A stretch of 34,550 bases of DNA from an uncultured Rhodospirillales bacterium (GTDB lineage: Bacteria > Pseudomonadota > Alphaproteobacteria > Acetobacterales > Acetobacteraceae). A model generated the notes under the pieces. The model ran no database searches, had not been told where the DNA came from, and saw nothing but the letters and a program-made list of their open reading frames with translations. Made by a program: the position numbers and the translations under genes. Positions 6,876 through 14,518 of the stretch are shown here, in pieces; position 1 is the stretch's first letter, and every line of letters begins with the position of its first letter. The stretch lies in NCBI GenBank assembly GCA_903864895.1, contig CAIPHQ010000216.1, positions 1-34,550 on the forward strand, read 5' to 3'.

Positions 6876-8303
6876 ATGCAGGGGCTGAAACTCGGTATCG
6901 CTGCGGCCGCCGTGACGGCGGGCGTGTTGCTGGGCGGGGCGGTGACCGCCACGCCGGCACAGGCGAAAGACATCGTCATCAACATGGCCGCGCCGGACTG
7001 GCTGCCGACGCGCTTCATGCAGGAAGAATTCAACCGCACCTACAAGGCGAAAAGCGGCAACAGCGTGAAGTTGGTGATCGACTTCATTCCGTGGCCGAGC
7101 TTCTACCAGCGCGTCGCCGCCTCGCTCTCCTCGGGTGAGAAAAAGTACCAGATGATCGTCACCGACAGCCAGTGGATGGGTGACTTCGTCGAAGGCGGCC
7201 ATTACCTGAAGCTGAACAAGTACATCGAAGCCGACCCGGAGCTGCAGGCGACGCTGGCCGACATGCACCAGGTGCTGAAGGACACGGCCTCCAGCTATCC
7301 GGCGACCTCGCAGAACTTCTACGGCTTCCCGCAGTTCCCGGACAATCTGGTGACGTTCTTCCGCACCGATCTGTTCTGCAACGCGGGCGAGCGCGCGGCG
7401 TTCAAGGCGAAGTTCAGCAAGACGCTGCCCTGCTACTACAACGAGTGGGAACAGGTTGACTGGGACACCTGGGGCAATATCGGCGAATTCTTCCACCGCA
7501 AGAAGGGTGAGAAGCTCGGCGCCGGCACGGCGGATGACGAGTTCTACGGCGTGGCGTTCCAGGCCGGCAAGGGCTACGACTTCTCGTCCATGCAGATCAA
7601 CACGCTGGTGTGGGATTACGGCGGCGGCATCTGGGACGAAACCAAGACGGCCCCGGCGGCTGGCGTGGTGAACTCGCCGATCGCCGTCAAGGCGATGGAA
7701 AAGTACCTCGACCTGCTGAAGTGGGCACCGCCGGTGGCCAAGACCGGCCAGATGGACATCTTCGTGATCCAGGACCTGTACATGCAGGGCAAGGTCGCGG
7801 CGATTGTTGACTGGGTGGGCCTTGCCGGTCCGGTGGTGAACCCGAAGGTCTCCAAGGTGTCCGACGTGACGGCGTTCGCGCAGTCCCCCGGCGCCCGCAA
7901 GGAAGACGGGTCGATTTCGCGTTGGGCCAACATCGGCGGCCAGCCCTTCGTGCTGACCACCTGGAACAACGACGAAGTCGTGCATGAGGCGCTGGACGTC
8001 GTGAAGTGGTGGCTGTCCAAGCCGACGCAGGTGAACTTCGCCAAGGCCGGCGGCCAGTCGGGCATGCTGAGCGTGATCAACGATCCCGCTTACATGACCT
8101 ACGCACCGTGGAACCGCGCGTTCGTGGACAACTATCAGTGGCAGAAGGACGTGTGGCATATCCCCGAGTTCTTCCCGCTGCTGACGCAGCAGCAGGAGCA
8201 GTTCGACAAGGCGATCACCGGCCAGATCACCGCCAAGCAGGCGCTGGATGCGGTGGCGGCTTATCAGGACAAGACCCTGAAGGAAGCTGGCCGGATCAAG
8301 TAA
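6876..8303 (+). CDS. Periplasmic sugar-type ABC substrate-binding protein
   Basis: A 475-aa secreted protein with a signal peptide (hydrophobic residues 5-25, predicted cleavage after Ala30 in TPAQA/KD) and no lipobox, so it is probably soluble in the periplasm. The fold resembles family-1 (MalE-like) extracellular solute-binding proteins: an N-terminal lobe, aromatic residues suited to sugar stacking (for example IPWPSFYQR, FYGFPQFPDN, MTYAPWNRAF) and a long C-terminal helix region. The start ATG follows AGGGAG with 8-9 nt spacing. It is the only solute-binding protein beside two permease pairs and two ATPases. The substrate cannot be named; a carbohydrate or polyol is most likely from the permease family. 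Confidence 0.9.
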   Translation: MQGLKLGIAAAAVTAGVLLGGAVTATPAQAKDIVINMAAPDWLPTRFMQEEFNRTYKAKSGNSVKLVIDFIPWPSFYQRVAASLSSGEKKYQMIVTDSQWMGDFVEGGHYLKLNKYIEADPELQATLADMHQVLKDTASSYPATSQNFYGFPQFPDNLVTFFRTDLFCNAGERAAFKAKFSKTLPCYYNEWEQVDWDTWGNIGEFFHRKKGEKLGAGTADDEFYGVAFQAGKGYDFSSMQINTLVWDYGGGIWDETKTAPAAGVVNSPIAVKAMEKYLDLLKWAPPVAKTGQMDIFVIQDLYMQGKVAAIVDWVGLAGPVVNPKVSKVSDVTAFAQSPGARKEDGSISRWANIGGQPFVLTTWNNDEVVHEALDVVKWWLSKPTQVNFAKAGGQSGMLSVINDPAYMTYAPWNRAFVDNYQWQKDVWHIPEFFPLLTQQQEQFDKAITGQITAKQALDAVAAYQDKTLKEAGRIK

Positions 8304-8323
8304 TCCGACTGGCCTAGGCGACC

Positions 8324-8364
8324 GGAGCCGCCCGTGCCCGCCCGCGTTGGGTGCGGGCGGCTCC
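8324..8364 (+). terminator. Hairpin after the binding-protein gene (attenuator or mRNA-stabilising element)
   Basis: An 11-bp GC-rich stem GGAGCCGCCCG (8324-8334) with CGGGCGGCTCC (8354-8364), followed by a weak T-rich tract (TTCTTATT). It lies between the binding protein and the first downstream permease. Hairpins here in ABC operons often permit partial termination or protect the upstream mRNA so the binding protein is made in excess. The poor T-run argues for partial rather than full termination. Confidence 0.65.
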
Positions 8365-8416
8365 TTCTTATTCGATCTCCCGGCCTTTGCCGTCTCCTGC
8401 CGGAGCAGTTGCCCGC

Positions 8417-9382
8417 ATGACGTCTCCTCCCTCGTCCCAGACCGCCCCCGCATCGCCACCCGCCGCGCCGCCGGCGCGCAGTGCGCGCGGGTTCTTCGGC
8501 TGGATGCTGGCGCCGGAACGCCGTGGCCCGCTGCTGGTGGCACCCGCAATTGCCACGCTGGTGATCGTGAATCTGTTTCCGCTGATGTGGTCGTACGGGC
8601 TGAGTTTCTTCAGCTACAACGCCAAATACCTGAAGCGTCCGCCGTCCTGGGTGGGGCTTGGCAACTTCATCGACCTGTTCAGCGATGTTGATGTGTGGGA
8701 GCGATTTCAGAACACCGCCCTGATCGTGATCGGCAGCGTGTTCCTGCAATTGATCATCGGCTTCCTGCTGGCGCTGCTGTTCTCCACCGAATTTCCGCTG
8801 CGCCGCTATCTGCTGATGCTGGTGCTGGCCCCGATGATGCTGTCGCTGTCTGCGGTGGGCGTATTCTTCAAGCTGTTCTATGAGCCGACGCTGGGCTTCA
8901 TCCCGCGGCTTGTGCAGGAGTTCACCGGCGAGCCGTTCGTGATTCTGTCCACGCCCACCAAGGCCACCATCGCAATTGTCTGCGCCGATGCGTGGATGTG
9001 GTCGCCGTTCGTGATGCTTCTGGTGCTGGCGGGTCTGGTGAGTGTGCCGAAGTATTTGTACGAAGCCGCCGAGATTGACCGCGCCGGCGCATGGCGGCGG
9101 TTCCGCACCATCACCTTTCCCTACATCAAGAGCCTGCTGCTGCTGGCGCTGCTGTTCCGCACCATCGAGACGTTCAAGATCTTCGATGTGGTGTATGTGC
9201 TCACCGAAGGCGGGCCGGGCAGTTCGACCGAGACCATCTCGGTGTATCTGTTCCGCGTGGCGTTCAACTATTTCCAGACCGGGCGTGCATCGGCGCTGGG
9301 CTACATCACGCTGTTTGCCGTGATCGTGCTGACCAGCCTGTATCTGTACGCCATCAACACCCGCCGCGCCGAGCCGGGCTGA
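8417..9382 (+). CDS. Sugar ABC transporter permease, MalF type (pair 2)
   Basis: A 321-aa inner-membrane permease with a Pro/Ala/Ser-rich cytoplasmic N-terminus (about 25 residues) and roughly six membrane segments. The EAA loop reads YLYEAAEIDRAGAWRRFRTITFPY and is followed by EGGPGSSTETIS. The ATG at 8417 (MTSPPSS) is chosen; the longer frame from a GTG at 8351 would start inside the GC hairpin after the binding-protein gene. GGAG lies about 12 nt upstream, a rather long spacing. Paralogous to the minus-strand permease at 3910-4851. The next permease begins 11 nt downstream. Confidence 0.93.
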   Translation: MTSPPSSQTAPASPPAAPPARSARGFFGWMLAPERRGPLLVAPAIATLVIVNLFPLMWSYGLSFFSYNAKYLKRPPSWVGLGNFIDLFSDVDVWERFQNTALIVIGSVFLQLIIGFLLALLFSTEFPLRRYLLMLVLAPMMLSLSAVGVFFKLFYEPTLGFIPRLVQEFTGEPFVILSTPTKATIAIVCADAWMWSPFVMLLVLAGLVSVPKYLYEAAEIDRAGAWRRFRTITFPYIKSLLLLALLFRTIETFKIFDVVYVLTEGGPGSSTETISVYLFRVAFNYFQTGRASALGYITLFAVIVLTSLYLYAINTRRAEPG

Positions 9383-9393
9383 GGAGGGACATC

Positions 9394-10266
9394 ATGGCAA
9401 ACCCGTCCAATCGTCCGATCGGCAAGTCCGGCTGGGGCCGCACGCTGGGGGCTGCAGCCGTCAGCATCGTGTATTTTTTCCCGGTGCTGTACATCATCCT
9501 GACCGCCTTCAAGACGCGGCAAGATGCGCTGGCCTGGCCGGTGAAGTTCATCTTCACCCCGACGCTGGAGAATTTCGTCTCGGTGTTTTACCGCACCACC
9601 GTCGAAGGCGGTGCAGCGGAGGCAACCGGGTTCGGGCTGTACTTCTTCAACAGCATGTTCATTGGCGGCACCTCGGTGCTGCTGGCGCTGATTATCGGCA
9701 CCGCCGCCGCCTACGGGTTCAGCCGCTTTCCGCTGCGCGGCAACGAAACCTATCTTTTCATGATCCTGACCACGCGCATGATGCCGCCGATCATCGCGAT
9801 CATTCCCATCTTCGTGCTGTTCCGCATCTTCGGGCTGTCCGGCACATATGTGGGCATCATCGCGCTGTACACGGCGTTTAACCTGCCGTTCTCGATCTGG
9901 ATGGTGAAAAGCTTCTTCGATGATCTGGACCGCGACATCGAAGACGCGGCACGGATGGATGGCAGCAGCGAGTTCCGGCTGTTTCGCAAGATTTGCCTGC
10001 CGCAGGTCTATGCCGGTCTGGCCGCCACCTTCGTGTTTGCCGTGATTTTGACGTGGAACGAATTCGTGTTCGCGCTGCTGCTGACCGGCACGCAAACCCG
10101 CACAGTGCCGGTGCAGATCGTGCGCACCATCGGCGGCGCCATCGGCGTGGACTGGGGCTTGCTGTCCGCGCTGGAAACGCTGTTCATCATTCCGGTCGTT
10201 CTGGTGACTTTCGCATTGCAGAACCAACTGCTGCGCGGCGTCACGTTCGGCACCATCCGCCGCTGA
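9394..10266 (+). CDS. Carbohydrate ABC transporter permease, MalG type (pair 2)
   Basis: A 290-aa inner-membrane permease, about six membrane segments. The EAA loop is IEDAARMDGSSEFRLFRKICLPQ and the C-terminus is LQNQLLRGVTFGTIRR. The start ATG at 9394 follows a strong GAGGAGGG site. It has the same length and near-parallel sequence to the minus-strand permease at 3036-3908 (GWGRT, FIFTPT, YTAFNLPF.IWM, LQNQLLRG). ATPase B follows after 10 nt. Confidence 0.94.
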   Translation: MANPSNRPIGKSGWGRTLGAAAVSIVYFFPVLYIILTAFKTRQDALAWPVKFIFTPTLENFVSVFYRTTVEGGAAEATGFGLYFFNSMFIGGTSVLLALIIGTAAAYGFSRFPLRGNETYLFMILTTRMMPPIIAIIPIFVLFRIFGLSGTYVGIIALYTAFNLPFSIWMVKSFFDDLDRDIEDAARMDGSSEFRLFRKICLPQVYAGLAATFVFAVILTWNEFVFALLLTGTQTRTVPVQIVRTIGGAIGVDWGLLSALETLFIIPVVLVTFALQNQLLRGVTFGTIRR

Positions 10267-10276
10267 GGCCGCACAC

Positions 10277-11389
10277 ATGTCCGAGTCCACAACCGAAGTC
10301 CGGCTGTCCAAAGTCACCAAGCGGTTTCCCAACGGCCTGGTGGCAGTGGACAAGGCCGACCTGACGATCGCGGCGGGTGAGGTGGTCTGCCTGCTTGGCC
10401 CGTCCGGCTGCGGCAAGACCACCACGCTGCGCATGATCGCCGGGCTGGAATTCGCCACCGAAGGCGACATCACCATCGCCGGGCGCCGGGTGAACGACCT
10501 GCCGGCGCGCGAGCGCAATGTGGCGATGGCGTTCCAGTTCTATGCGCTGTACCCGTCGCTGACGGTGGAAGACAATCTGGCCTACCCGCTGCACGCCGAG
10601 GGCCTGAACCGCAGTGCCATCAACGAGCGCATCCGGCAGGTAGCCAAGGTGCTGGAGCTGGAAAGCATCCTCAAGCGCCTGCCGCACCAGTTGGGTGAGG
10701 GGGAGAAGCAGCGCGTGGCCGTGGGCCGCTCGATTGTGCGTACACCCACCTGCTTCCTGTTCGACGAACCGTTGAGCCGGCTGGACATTCAGCTGCGCCA
10801 GACCATGCGCACGCAGATCAAGGAAGTGCTGGCAAAGCTCGACAAGCCGACCGTGATCGTCACGCACGACCAGATTGAGGCGCTGACGATGGCGGACCGC
10901 ATCGCGGTGATGCGCGCCGGGCGCATCGAGCAGGTGGCCAGCCCGCACGATCTGTTCAGCCGCCCGGCCAACGTGTTCGTTGCCGGGTTTATCGGCACAC
11001 CGCAGATGAATCTGGTGGGGGCGACGCTGCTGGATACTGCGGCCAGCGGCGGCGTGGTGACGGCCCGCTTCCATCTGCTGGGTGAGACGATTTCGGCCCA
11101 GGTTGAAGCCGGGGTGGCGCATCTGTCCAATGGCAGCAAGGTGACGCTGGGTATCCGGCCGCGCAGTTTTGAACTGGTGTCATCCGGCACCTCCGATGCG
11201 TTGCACGCGACCATCGATCTGGTCGAACCGATGGGGGCCGAAGTGCTGCTGCATCTGGTGGAAGCCGATGCTGATCTGCGCTGTGTGGTGCCGCACACCA
11301 TGAAGGCGTCGGTGGGTTCCAAGGTCGGGGTGCGGTGCAAGCCCGGCCAGCTGCATGTGTTCAACGAATCAGGGATTCTGGTGCAATGA
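10277..11389 (+). CDS. ABC transporter ATPase B (MalK-like, degenerate signature motif)
   Basis: A 370-aa ATPase with Walker A GPSGCGKTT (41-49), Q-loop Gln87, Walker B CFLFDE (159-164), and H-loop THDQ with His197. The C-terminal TOBE-like domain is present (about 240-370). The ABC signature is altered: instead of LSGGQ/E it reads LGEGE (139-143, bases 10691-10705), so the serine that contacts the gamma-phosphate of the opposing site is glycine and the next glycine is glutamate. Flanking KQRVAVGRSIV is normal. In a homodimer both sites would be degenerate; paired with ATPase A only one would be. The stop overlaps the start of the small membrane protein gene. Confidence 0.93.
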   Translation: MSESTTEVRLSKVTKRFPNGLVAVDKADLTIAAGEVVCLLGPSGCGKTTTLRMIAGLEFATEGDITIAGRRVNDLPARERNVAMAFQFYALYPSLTVEDNLAYPLHAEGLNRSAINERIRQVAKVLELESILKRLPHQLGEGEKQRVAVGRSIVRTPTCFLFDEPLSRLDIQLRQTMRTQIKEVLAKLDKPTVIVTHDQIEALTMADRIAVMRAGRIEQVASPHDLFSRPANVFVAGFIGTPQMNLVGATLLDTAASGGVVTARFHLLGETISAQVEAGVAHLSNGSKVTLGIRPRSFELVSSGTSDALHATIDLVEPMGAEVLLHLVEADADLRCVVPHTMKASVGSKVGVRCKPGQLHVFNESGILVQ

Positions 11390-11703
11390 CCGGCCCCGCC
11401 GTCAAACGCCGCACAATGTCGCCGCGCACCGCGAAGACCATCGAATACGGTATCGTGGGTGCCAGCCTGCTGGCGCTGGCGATGATCTTTCAGCCGTTTT
11501 CGCAAGACCTGTTCACGCTCGGCGCGGCTGCCATCGTGATCGTCGGGCTGGCGTTCAACCTTGTGCCGCTGGCAGACCCCAGCAAGACCATGCGCGGCTT
11601 CGGCATCGGCATCATCGTGGTGGTGGTGGTGTTCGCCATTGTCACCCTGCTGGCGCTGGCGTCCGCCGAATTGTACGCGTCCTACATCACCCCGGCGAAC
11701 TGA
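11386..11703 (+). CDS. Small membrane protein of unknown family, coupled to ATPase B
   Basis: A 105-aa protein with a basic N-terminus (KRRTMSPRTAK) and three hydrophobic segments, at about residues 18-37, 43-63 and 68-97; the last may be one long helix. Its ATG overlaps the TGA of ATPase B (ATGA, 11386-11389), indicating translational coupling; an internal ATG at 11416 is possible. I do not recognise the family. It occupies the place of the small membrane subunit in rhizobial glycerol transporters (GlpU, DUF2160), but I see no sequence similarity from memory. Co-translation suggests an accessory subunit of the importer. The kinase start is 3 nt downstream. Confidence 0.75.
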   Translation: MTGPAVKRRTMSPRTAKTIEYGIVGASLLALAMIFQPFSQDLFTLGAAAIVIVGLAFNLVPLADPSKTMRGFGIGIIVVVVVFAIVTLLALASAELYASYITPAN

Positions 11704-11706
11704 GCC

Positions 11707-12663
11707 GTGCCCGCGTGTGATGTCTCGGTCATCGGGCTGTATATTCTCGATGTCCTCGGCCGCCCGGTGCAGGCCATTCCGGCCGGCGGCAATGTGGAGT
11801 TCATCGACGAAATCCGCCTGACGGTGGCGGGCACCGCCGGGGGTACGGCGGTGGATTGCGCCAAGCTCGGGCTGCGCACGCTGGCCGTGGGCGCGGTGGG
11901 GGCCGACGAGAAGGCCGATTTCGTGATTGCCACGCTGCAGAAATTCGGCGCGGACACGTCTCTGATGCAGCGCCTGCCGGGTGTGCCGACCTCGGCTACC
12001 ATTCTGAACGTGCGCCCGAACGGGGACCGGCCCGCGCTGCACCAGCGTGGCGCGTCGGACCATTTTGAACTCACCGAGGCGCAGGTGGCGCAAGCGGTGG
12101 CCGCGCCGTTCGTGCATGTGGGCGGCACCGGCCTGCTGGCCAAGCTGGACGGCGCGCCCACGGTGGCGCTGATGCAGGCGGCCAAGGCGGCGGGGCGCAC
12201 CACCACCTACGACCTGATCGCTGCAAACTCCGGCACGCTGGCACTGGTCCGCCCGGTGCTGCCGTTCGTGGACTGGTTCATCCCCAGCATCGAGGAAGCG
12301 CAGGCCATCTGCGGGCTGACGGCACCGCGCGACGTGGCGAAGTTCTTCCGTGATCTGGGTGCCCGCTGGGTGGTGCTGACCATGGGCGGCGATGGCTGTC
12401 TGGTGGCGGGCGAGGGGGTTACGCTGCGCCTGCCCGCGCATGATGTCGTGGTGTCGGACACCACCGGTTGCGGCGACGCCTTCAGCGCCGGGTTGATCGC
12501 CGGGCTGCATCACGGCTGGGACGTGGAGAAGGCCGCCCGCTTTGCCGGGGCGGCGGGGGCGCTGGTGGCCACAGGGCTTGGGTCCGACGCCGGGATCGTT
12601 GATTTCGCGGGTACCGTTCACGCCATGAACACATTGCCGCAGCGCCCGATTGCCGAACCTTGA
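11707..12663 (+). CDS. PfkB-family carbohydrate/nucleoside kinase
   Basis: A 318-aa cytoplasmic kinase of the ribokinase/PfkB fold. The first PfkB-type block is GGTAVDCAKLGLRTLAVGAVG (about 45-65). The second, DTTGCGDAFSAGLIAG (251-266), holds the catalytic base Asp257 and the anion hole; LTMGGDG (224-230) is the nucleotide-site region. The start is a GTG at 11707, 3 nt after the previous stop; no in-frame ATG lies nearby. It should phosphorylate the imported sugar or its product. The precise substrate is unknown: ribokinase, fructokinase, 2-keto-3-deoxygluconate kinase and nucleoside kinases share this fold. It is the last gene of the plus-strand transport operon. Confidence 0.92.
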   Translation: MPACDVSVIGLYILDVLGRPVQAIPAGGNVEFIDEIRLTVAGTAGGTAVDCAKLGLRTLAVGAVGADEKADFVIATLQKFGADTSLMQRLPGVPTSATILNVRPNGDRPALHQRGASDHFELTEAQVAQAVAAPFVHVGGTGLLAKLDGAPTVALMQAAKAAGRTTTYDLIAANSGTLALVRPVLPFVDWFIPSIEEAQAICGLTAPRDVAKFFRDLGARWVVLTMGGDGCLVAGEGVTLRLPAHDVVVSDTTGCGDAFSAGLIAGLHHGWDVEKAARFAGAAGALVATGLGSDAGIVDFAGTVHAMNTLPQRPIAEP

Positions 12664-12768
12664 GCGGCCATTGCGAATGACGGTTGTGTGTCACCCTTCA
12701 AACGGCAGGTAGGGCGGCCAATATCCTCGGCCGGGCGCACCCTGTCCCCGCGCCCGGATGAGGATGTC

Positions 12769-13767
12769 ATGAGACTGTTGAACGTCGCGCTGGCCGGTTT
12801 TCTGGCCGCCGGTCCCGTTGGCATGGGGGCACTCACGCTGCCCGCCCGGGCCCAGACCACCACGCCGAGCCTGTCGCAGCGGCTGAATTCCGGTGCCAAT
12901 GCCGTCAAGCTCAGCATGGAAGTGGCCTGCGGCAAACTGGAAAAGAGCAACTGCAATCAGGTGCTGCCGCGCATCGCCGAACAGAGCATGCAAACCGGCC
13001 TGTCGCTGTCGCCGGTGGAATCCGAAGGCTCGATGGAATCGGCCTCGGGCGTGTGCGCGGGCGCGGTGCCCGCCGCCATCGTGCAGCGCGATGCTGCCGA
13101 TTTGCGCCGCCGCAACGCCGATTGTGTGGGCCGGTATGAGCCGGTGGGCAAGGCGCTGTATCCGTATTACGGCTACCTCGTGGCGGCTGCGGCCAGCCGG
13201 TATGACTCGCTGTCCGCGCTGATCGACGACACGCCGCAGGGCAAGGTGCGCACCGTGGCCGCAGGGGCCGTCGGGTCCGGCGGGCAGGTGACGCTGGGCT
13301 ACATGCTGCGCGCCAACCCGGAGTGGAAGCGCACCGTCAACATCGCCAACTATTCGCTCGACACAGCATTGCAGCGCATCACCGACGGGTCGGTGGACGC
13401 GTTCTTCGTGATGGACGGGCCGGGGTCGGACCTGATCGACCAGATTCGGGTGGCCGTGGATGCCAAAGGCAAGCCGCTGTACAAGTTTCTGGATGTGCGC
13501 CCCGGCAAGCAGTTCTATGCCTCGCGGGACTGGAGCGGGCGCAACCTGTATCAGGAAGTCGTGCTGGAAGGCGGTTTCTTCCGTAGCACGAAAACCGTAA
13601 GCGTCGATGCGCTGATGATCGTGTCCAACGAGTTCCGCGAAAACCGCGCGAAGAATGGCCCGCGCGCCGTGGGCCTGCTGGCCGAGGCGATTGACCGGGC
13701 ACAGGCCGGGGTGTTCGCGGATACCAAAACCCCGCGCGATTGGGTTCCGGCGGCGGCGAAGAAATAG
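12769..13767 (+). CDS. Periplasmic TAXI-like solute-binding protein (orphan)
   Basis: A 332-aa secreted protein with a signal peptide (cleavage predicted after Ala28, PARA/QT). The body resembles TAXI/TRAP-type or type-2 periplasmic binding proteins: an AAGAVGSGGQVTLGYML segment and DGSVDAFFVMDGPGSDLI near the hinge, followed by a VSVDALMIVSNEF strand. The family assignment is tentative. The start is ATG 12769, with GGATGAGG upstream. It lies 105 nt after the kinase, and no TRAP membrane subunit (DctQ/DctM) is present in the window, so its partner would be elsewhere. Stop codons of this gene and the toxin gene are separated by 9 nt (convergent). Confidence 0.72.
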   Translation: MRLLNVALAGFLAAGPVGMGALTLPARAQTTTPSLSQRLNSGANAVKLSMEVACGKLEKSNCNQVLPRIAEQSMQTGLSLSPVESEGSMESASGVCAGAVPAAIVQRDAADLRRRNADCVGRYEPVGKALYPYYGYLVAAAASRYDSLSALIDDTPQGKVRTVAAGAVGSGGQVTLGYMLRANPEWKRTVNIANYSLDTALQRITDGSVDAFFVMDGPGSDLIDQIRVAVDAKGKPLYKFLDVRPGKQFYASRDWSGRNLYQEVVLEGGFFRSTKTVSVDALMIVSNEFRENRAKNGPRAVGLLAEAIDRAQAGVFADTKTPRDWVPAAAKK

Positions 13768-13776
13768 CCGCCGGTC

Positions 13777-14205
13777 TCATGGCACCGGCATCCGCGCGGT
13801 CACGCCGAGAGACTGCGCGGCGGCCGCAAGGCGGCGGTCCAGCGTGACCAGAGTCAGGCCGTGCCGGAAGCAGATGGCCACGTGCAGCGCGTCGGGTGCA
13901 CGAAGCTTCAGGTCGAAGCGGCGCACGTAAACGTTTGCAAGGCGAAAATCCGCTGGCTCCAGAGCCACAGTCTGGATCGCTGCTTCGAGCCACGAGTCGA
14001 ACGCGGTAAGGCGGTCAAGCCCTTGCGCCGACGTGATCTGTCCCATGCGAACCAGCCGGGACATAGCCGATGCAACTTCGGTTGCGCCTAATTCGCTTGT
14101 CAGCAGTGGATCGACACAAGCATTGAGGAATGCATCCACCGAATCACTGGTCTGTTCCTCGACAATTCGCGGCAGCATCGCGCTGGCATCGAGATACAGG
14201 CTCAC
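13777..14205 (-). CDS. vapC: VapC-type PIN-domain toxin
   Basis: A 142-aa PIN-domain protein. Acidic active-site candidates are Asp6 (LYLDASA), Glu43 (ATEVASA), Asp105 (APDALHVA) and Asp123 (VTLDRRL), the usual pattern of Mg-dependent VapC ribonucleases, which cleave tRNA or other RNA. The start is a GTG at 14205 whose bases overlap the stop of the antitoxin gene (GTGA), the typical translational coupling of such pairs. Target RNA unknown. It is convergent with the TAXI-like gene. Apparently intact. Confidence 0.92.
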   Translation of the reverse strand: MSLYLDASAMLPRIVEEQTSDSVDAFLNACVDPLLTSELGATEVASAMSRLVRMGQITSAQGLDRLTAFDSWLEAAIQTVALEPADFRLANVYVRRFDLKLRAPDALHVAICFRHGLTLVTLDRRLAAAAQSLGVTARMPVP

Positions 14206-14459
14206 GGCTCATCTGATTCATACATCAGGTTCAGCAATTCCACCGATGTGATGTTGATGGGCTTCATTGCCTTGCGTCCCGCGATCAACCGCGCATCCGC
14301 CGCCGCCCGCGCCGCGCGGTCCGGCTTTGGCGATGCTGCCTGCCGCAGTTCCACTACCGGCTTGCCATGCCGGGTGATCACCACTTCTTCGCCCGCCATT
14401 GCCTTGTCGATCAGTCCCGACAGGCCGTTCTTGGCTTCCGCCACGCTGTAATGGGTCAT
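14202..14459 (-). CDS. vapB: Phd/YefM-type antitoxin of the VapC pair
   Basis: An 85-aa protein. The N-terminus MTHYSVAEAKNGLSGLIDKA, followed by a VITRHGKPVVEL-type segment, is typical of Phd/YefM-fold DNA-binding antitoxins. The C-terminus (LLNLMYESDEP) is the usual toxin-binding tail. The start ATG at 14459 follows a GGGGG ribosome-binding tract; an in-frame extension to 14600 is antisense to the epimerase and is not used. It is probably autorepressed through the palindrome immediately upstream (14471-14498). Confidence 0.9.
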   Translation of the reverse strand: MTHYSVAEAKNGLSGLIDKAMAGEEVVITRHGKPVVELRQAASPKPDRAARAAADARLIAGRKAMKPINITSVELLNLMYESDEP

Positions 14460-14470
14460 CGCCGCCCCCG

Positions 14471-14498
14471 GATTATGGCCATCATGATAGCCATAATC
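14471..14498. promoter_or_regulatory. Palindromic operator upstream of vapB
   Basis: Inverted repeat GATTATGGC (14471-14479) and GCCATAATC (14490-14498), with a centre containing the palindrome ATCATGAT (14481-14488). It sits 11 nt upstream of the vapB start in an AT-rich patch, the expected place for autoregulation by the antitoxin. Sequence symmetry is observed; binding is inferred. Confidence 0.6.
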
Positions 14499-14518
14499 GG
14501 GAAAACGGCCAAGCCGGA

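Noticed and set aside
5546-7039. 497-codon antisense frame over ATPase A and the start of the binding protein
   Set aside because: Low-information Arg/His-rich translation opposite to motif-bearing genes.
8351-8416. 22-codon N-terminal extension of the MalF-type permease from a GTG
   Set aside because: It starts inside the GC hairpin after the binding-protein gene and lacks a ribosome-binding site; ATG 8417 is more plausible.
10789-12621. 610-codon antisense frame across ATPase B, the small membrane protein and the kinase
   Set aside because: Shadow of three genes with clear motifs and overlaps on the other strand.
13770-13789. Inverted repeat GCCGGT/ACCGGC between the TAXI-like gene and the toxin gene as a terminator
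   Set aside because: Only 6-bp arms and no T-run in either direction.
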